From the NCBI GenBank assembly GCA_002438805.1, contig DJQV01000016.1, positions 58,222 to 122,221 of the forward strand: DNA of 64,000 bases. Direction: 5' to 3'. Under the pieces are notes generated by a model that was not told the origin of the DNA, made no database searches, and was given only the letters and a program-made list of their open reading frames with translations. The stretch is from Bacteroidales bacterium UBA6377. Its GTDB lineage: Bacteria; Bacteroidota; Bacteroidia; Bacteroidales; UBA932. Positions 58,100 to 64,000 of this stretch are shown here, one piece after another (position 1 is the first letter of the stretch; each line of letters opens with the position of its first letter). The position numbers were made by a program, and so were the translations under genes.

Positions 58100-59686
58100 T
58101 TACTTTGAGAGGAACTGGCAAACCTCGTGGGCTTCCCTGCGTATCACAGAGTCCAGATCATCCGGGATGTGTCCTTCTCCAAGAGCATCAAGAATATCCT
58201 GATGCGAAGAGCGCATCACATCAAGAAAACGGGACTGGAACTCTTCTACTCTTTCGACAGGTATGTCAGCCATCAGGGCATGTGTGCCGCAATAAAGTAT
58301 GGCCACCTGCTCCCCTACCGGCATCGGACTATACTGCGGCTGGATGAGGAGACGCTCGTTTTTGCGTCCTTTGTCCAAGGTCATAGCCGTTACCTTGTCC
58401 ATATCGGATGAGAATTTTGTGAAGGACTCAAGTTCTGAGAACTGCGCCTGATCAATCTTGAGAGTGCCGGCCACTTTCTTCATCGACTTGACCTGAGCCG
58501 CACCGCCAACTCGGGACACGGAGATGCCGACATTTATGGCCGGGCGGAATCCGGCGTTGAAGAGCGAAGGCTCAAGGTATATCTGTCCGTCCGTGATGGA
58601 GATCACGTTGGTCGGAATATAGGCTGAGACATCGCCGGCCTGCGTCTCGATGATAGGTAGGGCTGTCAACGAACCGCCGCCCTTGACTTTACCTTTCAGA
58701 CAGTCAGGGAGGTCGTTCATCTTCTCCGCCACATCCTGCTGGCTGATGATCTTGGCTGCACGCTCAAGGAGCCTTGAGTGCAGGTAGAACACATCTCCCG
58801 GATAGGCCTCACGCCCTGAAGGGCGGCGCAGGATCAATGACACCTCACGGTAGGCCACAGCCTGCTTGGAGAGGTCGTCATAGACCACAAGCGCGTGCCG
58901 TCCCGTGTCACGGAAATATTCGCCTATGGCAGCTCCGGAAAATGGTGCGTAGTATTGGAGCGCGGCCGGGTCGGCTGCAGTCGCGGCCACTACAACAGTG
59001 TAGTCCATAGCACCCTTTGCGCGCAGAGTCTGCACTATCGATGCGACTGTGGAGCCTTTCTGCCCCACTGCCACATAGATACAATATACAGGCTTGCCCT
59101 TGAGGAACTCGGAACGCTGGTTGATGATGGTGTCGATGGCTATCGCCGTCTTTCCGGTCTGACGGTCGCCGATGATAAGCTCGCGCTGGCCGCGTCCGAT
59201 TGGGATCATGGAGTCGATGGCCTTGAGACCCGTCTGGAGCGGCTCCGTGACCGGCTCGCGGAAAATCACTCCTGGGGCTTTACGTTCTATCGGCATCCTT
59301 ATGGTATCGCCCTTGATGGAGCCGAGCCCGTCGAGCGGCGAACCTATAGGATCCACGACCCTGCCTATGAGACCCTCGCCCACCGGGATGCTTGCGATAC
59401 GTCCGAGCCTGCGCACCCGCATTCCCTCCTTGACAAGATCAGTCGGGCCGAGGAGCACTGCGCCTACATTGTCGGCTTCAAGGTTCATGGCAACGCCCTT
59501 GACCCCGCTGTCGAATTCAAGCAATTCGCCGGCTTCGGCGTTGACAAGGCCGTATATGCGGGCCACACCGTCGCTTACTGTCAGCACGTTGCCGACCTCT
59601 TCATATTGGAGGGAGTTGTCCACTCCCTTCAACTCATTGAGCAGGATTTCCGATACCTCGCTCGCCTTTATGGTATTATGCGACAT
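58100..59686 (-). CDS. atpA: ATP synthase F1 alpha subunit
   Basis: A 528-residue regulatory nucleotide-binding subunit. Walker A GDRQTGKT is at residues 173-180; the DELSEED-position and C-terminal helical domains are complete, and the arginine-finger region (SISRVGGAAQVKSMKK) is intact. Overlaps the atpH stop by one base. Confidence 0.98.
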   Translation of the reverse strand: MSHNTIKASEVSEILLNELKGVDNSLQYEEVGNVLTVSDGVARIYGLVNAEAGELLEFDSGVKGVAMNLEADNVGAVLLGPTDLVKEGMRVRRLGRIASIPVGEGLIGRVVDPIGSPLDGLGSIKGDTIRMPIERKAPGVIFREPVTEPLQTGLKAIDSMIPIGRGQRELIIGDRQTGKTAIAIDTIINQRSEFLKGKPVYCIYVAVGQKGSTVASIVQTLRAKGAMDYTVVVAATAADPAALQYYAPFSGAAIGEYFRDTGRHALVVYDDLSKQAVAYREVSLILRRPSGREAYPGDVFYLHSRLLERAAKIISQQDVAEKMNDLPDCLKGKVKGGGSLTALPIIETQAGDVSAYIPTNVISITDGQIYLEPSLFNAGFRPAINVGISVSRVGGAAQVKSMKKVAGTLKIDQAQFSELESFTKFSSDMDKVTAMTLDKGRKNERLLIQPQYSPMPVGEQVAILYCGTHALMADIPVERVEEFQSRFLDVMRSSHQDILDALGEGHIPDDLDSVIRREAHEVCQFLSK

Positions 59687-60162
59687 TAGACTATTCTGTT
59701 GTTTTGCGTTATGAACTGTCTGCGGACAGTCTCTATCTGGCTGCGCACGCTTGCGTCCAGCAGATAATCATCCACCACCACAAGGAAGCCACCCACCAGA
59801 GACGGATCCACTGAAGACTCGAACACTATCTTGCAGCCGAATTTCTCCTCCAGCATCCCGTGAAGCCTGTCCTCCAGATCTGCAGAAGGCACCGCAGAGA
59901 CAAGCGTGGCTACACGGACTCCCTTGGAACGGTAGAACATCCCCACAAAGGAACGCAGTATGAAGCGGATATCCTCCATCCGCCCGTTTTTGGACACAAG
60001 GGCGACGAAGCGCTCGAGGTCCGGCTCCAGCCTCTCCGGCATCCTGTCCGGGTCTTTGAGGATTTCCCGCACCTGCTCGCATACCCTCTCCCCGCTGCCG
60101 TTCTCTTCAGTGAACATCAGCAAAGCCTTGGCGTATCTGGTGGATATGATTCCCGTGTTCAT
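59686..60162 (-). CDS. atpH: ATP synthase F1 delta subunit
   Basis: A 158-residue stator subunit. The N-terminal helical domain (TGIISTRYAKALLMF) and the C-terminal strand-rich part (SSVDPSLVGGFLVVVDDYLLDASVRSQIETVRRQF) are typical of OSCP/delta. It is slightly shorter than the E. coli protein, as usual in Bacteroidota. Five bases after atpF. Confidence 0.93.
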   Translation of the reverse strand: MNTGIISTRYAKALLMFTEENGSGERVCEQVREILKDPDRMPERLEPDLERFVALVSKNGRMEDIRFILRSFVGMFYRSKGVRVATLVSAVPSADLEDRLHGMLEEKFGCKIVFESSVDPSLVGGFLVVVDDYLLDASVRSQIETVRRQFITQNNRIV

Positions 60163-60167
60163 CGCTT

Positions 60168-60674
60168 TCAGTTCTTGACATCGGCCTTTGAGGCCTCATC
60201 GACCAGACGGTCGATCAGGGCGAGCTGCTCACCCTTGGCATCAAGGTCCTTTCTTACGATCTTCTCGGCCACCTGCACGGAGACGAGAGACACCTTCCTG
60301 CATATTTCCTGCAATGCCGTCTCCCTCTCGGCAGCTATGGCCGTCTTGGCCTGCTCAATCATCTTGGCGGCCTCCTCCTGGGCCTGCTGCTTCGCGGCGG
60401 CAATGATGCTGTCCCGCGCCTGGGAGGCTTCCTGAAGGATACGTTTCTGCTCCAGCCTCGTCTGCTCTATCATCTTAGTCTGCTCTGAGGCAAGGCTTTC
60501 AAGCTTGTCCTGAGCCTCCTGGGCCTTGCGGAGCGACTCCTCGATATGGTCGGAGCGCTTCTGCACCATGGAGGTGATGACCGGGAAGCCGAACTTCGCA
60601 AGCACGAAGAATACTATCCCGAAAATCAGGACCATCCAGAAGAGAAGACCGAAATCTGGTGTTATCAGTGACAT
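60168..60674 (-). CDS. atpF: ATP synthase Fo b subunit
   Basis: A 168-residue peripheral stalk protein: one N-terminal membrane helix (LLFWMVLIFGIVFFVLAKF) followed by a long charged helix with heptad-like spacing (residues about 35-140), the b-subunit layout. Six bases after atpE. Confidence 0.95.
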   Translation of the reverse strand: MSLITPDFGLLFWMVLIFGIVFFVLAKFGFPVITSMVQKRSDHIEESLRKAQEAQDKLESLASEQTKMIEQTRLEQKRILQEASQARDSIIAAAKQQAQEEAAKMIEQAKTAIAAERETALQEICRKVSLVSVQVAEKIVRKDLDAKGEQLALIDRLVDEASKADVKN

Positions 60675-60680
60675 AGAAGA

Positions 60681-60929
60681 CTAGAGAACGGCCATCAGAC
60701 AAACTATCACGCCGAAGAGGCAGACACCCTCGATGAGGGCGCCGATGATGATGGCGGTAGTGCGCAGTTTGCCCTCAATCTCCGGCTGACGGGCGGACGC
60801 CTCCATCAGGGCCTGTGCAAGCTTGCCGATACCCAGTCCGGCTCCCAGTGCGACAATACCTGCTCCGATTGCTCCGCCGACCTTTGCGAGCGCGGCGGCC
60901 TCAAGAATCATTGATGAGATAAGTAACAT
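60681..60929 (-). CDS. atpE: ATP synthase Fo c subunit
   Basis: An 82-residue two-helix rotor subunit. The loop motif ARQPE joins the helices, and the carboxylate that carries the ion is Glu67 in GALIEGVCLFG. The Na+-type signature (Gln in the first helix, Ser/Thr after the Glu) is absent: Ile stands at the Gln position and Gly follows the Glu, so H+ coupling is predicted. Twelve bases after atpB. Confidence 0.96.
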   Translation of the reverse strand: MLLISSMILEAAALAKVGGAIGAGIVALGAGLGIGKLAQALMEASARQPEIEGKLRTTAIIIGALIEGVCLFGVIVCLMAVL

Positions 60930-60941
60930 ATTGTTTGTGTT

Positions 60942-61994
60942 TTAATTGGTTTTCTTTTCCGGTTCCTGATGCGCAAGTCCGATGAATACGGCCGAGAGCA
61001 TCGTGAACACATAAGCCTGGATGAACGATACAAGGATTTCAAGGCAATCCAGGAACACCCCGAAAAGCACGGCCACGACCGTCATCGAGCCGTTGAGCAC
61101 GGCGCTCATCCTGGCTGTGATGAAGATGATCCCTATCACGCTGAGCAGCATGATATGTCCCGCCAGCATATTGGCGAACAACCTTATCATGAGAGAGAAA
61201 GGCTTGGTGAACATACCTATCACCTCCACCGCCGGCATTATCGGGATTGCCTTCAGGGCCAGCGGTACATCCGGCCAGAATATGTCCTTGAAATAGTGCC
61301 TGTTGCCGAAGAGGTTGACCATGAAGAACGTGAAGAGCGCGAGCACCAGGGTCACGGCTATGTTGCCGGTGATGTTGGCACCTCCCGGAAATATCGGGAA
61401 TATACCCATCAGGTTGTTGATCAGTATGAAGAAAAACGCCGTAAGGAGATAAGGCGAAAACCTCCTGTACTCCGGGCCGATAATGTCCTTGACGACATCA
61501 TCGTTTATCATCATGATGACCGGCTCCAGCAGGGCTGCGACCCCTGACGGCTTCTCTTTGAGCACATCGTGCCTGCGGTACCATCGGGCACATGCAAGGA
61601 TCAGCACCACCAGCAGGAGGGAGTCAATCATGAGGCCCAGTACATTTTTGGTGATGGAAAGGTCCACCGGGCGCTCCCCGCTGACAGCATTGACAATCTT
61701 TCCGTCGGAATTGAGAGCATACCCGTGCTGCGCCATCCGGTCAGACATGAATACATGAAGGCCTCCGTCTATCACAATGCAAGGCAGCGGAATAGAAATC
61801 TCCTTGCCTGCTATCTTGGTGATATGCCACTCGTACGCATCGCCGATATGCCCGAATATGAATGATTTCATATCGAGTCCCGAGGCTTCTTGCGCACCCG
61901 GAGCGTCTGATGTGTCCGACACAGCTTCCTGCGCCCCGAGGCACAGAGGCAGCAGAGCGCAGATCAAAGCAAGTATGTGCTTGATTGACTTCAT
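60942..61994 (-). CDS. atpB: ATP synthase Fo a subunit
   Basis: A 350-residue membrane subunit, longer than in E. coli because of an N-terminal signal peptide (ALICALLPLCLGA) and a periplasmic extension of about 100 residues, as in other Bacteroidota. The essential Arg is in SLMIRLFANMLAGH, and the C-terminal FIQAYVFTMLSAVFIG helix completes the proton path. Its start overlaps the atpC stop (ATGA). Confidence 0.95.
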   Translation of the reverse strand: MKSIKHILALICALLPLCLGAQEAVSDTSDAPGAQEASGLDMKSFIFGHIGDAYEWHITKIAGKEISIPLPCIVIDGGLHVFMSDRMAQHGYALNSDGKIVNAVSGERPVDLSITKNVLGLMIDSLLLVVLILACARWYRRHDVLKEKPSGVAALLEPVIMMINDDVVKDIIGPEYRRFSPYLLTAFFFILINNLMGIFPIFPGGANITGNIAVTLVLALFTFFMVNLFGNRHYFKDIFWPDVPLALKAIPIMPAVEVIGMFTKPFSLMIRLFANMLAGHIMLLSVIGIIFITARMSAVLNGSMTVVAVLFGVFLDCLEILVSFIQAYVFTMLSAVFIGLAHQEPEKKTN

Positions 61995-62254
61995 TTTTTA
62001 TTGACTTCGATACAGGCGGTCAACTTGTCATGGCTGACCTTTACCACCCCGGAGGCTATTGCGAACCTGTGCTCTCCTCCCCTCTCGTCACGCACTACCA
62101 TGTCTCCTCCCTCAAGTGTGGAGATGATGGGGGCATGCCCGGGCAGAACCTCGAAAGGGCCGACGCTGCCAGGCAGGAAAACTGCCTCGGCCGCACCCGA
62201 GAAAAGGGTCTCCTCCGGAGAGAGGACAATCACAGTGATAGTCTTTGCAGCCAT
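61991..62254 (-). CDS. atpC: ATP synthase F1 epsilon subunit
   Basis: An 87-residue protein that contains only the N-terminal beta sandwich (SPEETLFSGAAEAVFLPGSVGPFEVLPGHAPIISTLEGG). The C-terminal helical hairpin that inhibits ATP hydrolysis in other bacteria is missing, a usual feature in Bacteroidota. Five bases after atpD. Confidence 0.93.
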   Translation of the reverse strand: MAAKTITVIVLSPEETLFSGAAEAVFLPGSVGPFEVLPGHAPIISTLEGGDMVVRDERGGEHRFAIASGVVKVSHDKLTACIEVNKK

Positions 62255-62259
62255 AGTGA

Positions 62260-63780
62260 TTATGATGCCTTGGCGAGCATATCCTCTCCTTTCTTGATGG
62301 CGTCCTCAATAGTCCCGACATTGAGGAAAGCCTGCTCCGGGAGATAATCCACCTCACCGTCGAGAATCTTGTTGAATCCCTTGATCGTGTCGTCGATATC
62401 TACCATCACACCCTTGACTCCGGTGAACTGCTCCGCCACTGCGAAAGGCTGTGAGAGGAAGCGCTGCACCTTGCGGGCACGGTTGACGACCAACTTGTCC
62501 TCGTCAGACAGTTCATCCATGCCAAGGATGGCTATGATGTCCTGCAGCTCCTTGTTGCGCTGGAGGATTTGCTTCACTCTTTGCGCAGTCTCGTAATGCT
62601 CCTTGCCCACTATATTGGGGTCAAGGATACGGGATGTGGATTCCAGCGGATCAACGGCGGGATAGATGCCGAGCGAGGTGATCTTTCGGCTCAGCACCGT
62701 CGTGGCGTCGAGGTGTGTGAAGGTAGTGGCCGGCGCCGGGTCAGTAAGGTCATCGGCAGGGACATAGACCGCCTGGACAGAAGTGATGGAGCCGTTCTTT
62801 GTGGAGGTGATGCGCTCCTGCATCTGCCCCATCTCCGTGGCAAGTGTAGGCTGGTAGCCCACAGCTGAAGGCATACGGCCAAGAAGCGCGGAGACCTCTG
62901 AGCCGGCCTGAGTAAAGCGGAATATGTTGTCGATGAAGAAAAGTATGTCGTGCGGATCCTCGGGATTTGTGCTGTCACGGAAGGACTCGGCCAACGTGAG
63001 CCCTGACAGGGCCACGGAACTTCTCGCTCCCGGCGGCTCATTCATCTGACCGAAGACCATGGCGACCTGGGATTTCTCCAGCAGAGTCCTGTCAACCTTG
63101 GACAAGTCCCAATGCCCCTCTTCCATGGATTTTTCGAATTCCTCGCCGTATTTGATGACGCCGGACTCTATCATCTCCCGGAGGAGGTCGTTACCCTCCC
63201 TGGTACGTTCACCGACCCCGGCAAAGATGGAGAATCCGTTGTGTTTCTTTGCAATATTGTTGATAAGTTCCTTGATAAGAACGGTCTTGCCGACTCCCGC
63301 TCCTCCGAAAAGTCCGATTTTCCCGCCTTTCAGATACGGTTCAAGAAGATCTATGACCTTTATCCCGGTATAAAGCACTTCTTGCGACGTTTTGAGGTCC
63401 TCGAACTTAGGGGGTTCTCGGTGAATAGGGAGAGAGTCAGCCATGGAGAGTTCAGCCATACCGTCTATGGTCTGTCCGATGACATTCATGACCCTCCCTC
63501 GAATCTGAGGACCTACAGGCATTTCGATAGGTTCACCGGTACAGGTGACCTCAAGTCCTCTGCGCAGGCCATCCGTGGAATCCATGGCAACACAGCGGAC
63601 AGTATCCTCTCCTATATGCTGCTCGACCTCGATTATGAGCTCCCGTCCATCAGGACGCTTGACCTTGAGAGCATCGTAAATTGAAGGAAGATCCTTGGCC
63701 TCGTCAGCCACGTCAAGGTCGAAGTGTACATCGACTACAGGGCCGATGATCTGTGAAATATATCCTGTTGTTCCAGACAT
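62260..63780 (-). CDS. atpD: ATP synthase F1 beta subunit
   Basis: A 506-residue catalytic subunit. Walker A GGAGVGKT is at residues 159-166, the catalytic Glu is in GVGERTREGND, Walker B is DILFFIDNIFRF, and the DELSEED-type loop reads DELSDED. First gene of the operon. ATG at 63780 follows the -7 box at 63807 by 26 bases. Confidence 0.98.
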   Translation of the reverse strand: MSGTTGYISQIIGPVVDVHFDLDVADEAKDLPSIYDALKVKRPDGRELIIEVEQHIGEDTVRCVAMDSTDGLRRGLEVTCTGEPIEMPVGPQIRGRVMNVIGQTIDGMAELSMADSLPIHREPPKFEDLKTSQEVLYTGIKVIDLLEPYLKGGKIGLFGGAGVGKTVLIKELINNIAKKHNGFSIFAGVGERTREGNDLLREMIESGVIKYGEEFEKSMEEGHWDLSKVDRTLLEKSQVAMVFGQMNEPPGARSSVALSGLTLAESFRDSTNPEDPHDILFFIDNIFRFTQAGSEVSALLGRMPSAVGYQPTLATEMGQMQERITSTKNGSITSVQAVYVPADDLTDPAPATTFTHLDATTVLSRKITSLGIYPAVDPLESTSRILDPNIVGKEHYETAQRVKQILQRNKELQDIIAILGMDELSDEDKLVVNRARKVQRFLSQPFAVAEQFTGVKGVMVDIDDTIKGFNKILDGEVDYLPEQAFLNVGTIEDAIKKGEDMLAKAS

Positions 63781-63806
63781 TGCCTTTACTTTTTAAAAAG
63801 CGGCAT

Positions 63807-63814
63807 CAAATATA
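63807..63814 (-). promoter_or_regulatory. -7 element of the ATP synthase operon
   Basis: TATATTTG on the minus strand, exact TAnnTTTG, 26 nt before the atpD ATG. No -33 TTG at 19-21 nt. The remaining bases to 64000 are A-rich and show no gene or RNA that I can support. Confidence 0.5.
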
Positions 63815-64000
63815 ACTTATTTATCAATAGCATATACCCTTTTCAAGGCACAGAATCAAAACTGCAAAATCTGAACCACAGGGCAAAAAAGCGACAAATT
63901 GTAAACCCGAGACGGATAACAGAAAGCCGAAAAGTCGTATTTGTAGACAAATTGAAATAAATCCGGATTCGATAAAAAGAAGAAGTCCCGGGGAGGGTCG

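Overview
This 64-kb window is a chromosomal piece from a Bacteroidota bacterium, most likely order Bacteroidales (inference). Support: two SusC/SusD pairs, type IX secretion (T9SS) sorting tails, the rnfBCDGEA order preceded by rseC, the ATP synthase order atpD-C-B-E-F-H-A-G, and repeated Bacteroidetes promoters of the form TTG/TTTG-N19-21-TAnnTTTG. Base composition is fairly GC-rich. Nothing allows a genus call.

Layout. 0-5.6 kb: the 3' end of rpoB, rpoC, a terminator and a tRNA-Arg(UCU) on the opposite strand. 5.7-14.7 kb: housekeeping genes (LPG-synthase-like membrane protein; PfkB kinase - small conserved protein - PopT/DUF368 operon; exonuclease III; cysS; YitT-type membrane protein; an NfnAB-type electron-bifurcating pair). 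14.7-25.4 kb, minus strand: a long run with two M23 peptidases, a MerR regulator, a zinc-ribbon coiled-coil protein, dnaB, rseC, the complete Rnf complex and a small beta-barrel protein. 25.5-33.3 kb, plus strand: alaS, an in-frame fusion of an LptF/LptG permease to methionyl-tRNA formyltransferase, a NapH-like polyferredoxin, and a Tat-exported aldo/keto reductase with a ferredoxin tail. 57.2-63.8 kb, minus strand: the complete F1Fo ATP synthase operon.

The striking region is 33.6-57.25 kb. Two paralogous cassettes point away from each other. Each contains susC, susD, lipoprotein gene(s), a terminator, a subtilisin-like S8 protease with lipobox and T9SS tail, an outer-membrane PorV/PorQ-like barrel, and a final terminator with nearly the same stem. 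Between the two susC genes is a 2.9-kb segment carrying an Mpi-family serine DNA invertase, a DUF4143 ATPase and several repeats. It is bounded by a nearly identical ~116-120 bp inverted repeat that covers each susC leader and the first codons, although the two SusC proteins are otherwise well diverged. A good promoter lies just inside the left repeat and points at the left susC; no matching promoter is seen before the right susC. This is the layout of a Hin-like invertible promoter switch choosing between two alternative SusCD systems (inference). Because of the associated proteases, the systems could import peptides rather than glycans.

Energy genes fit together: Nfn, Rnf and the ATP synthase link reduced ferredoxin, NAD(P)H, an ion gradient and ATP. 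The c subunit looks proton-type rather than sodium-type.
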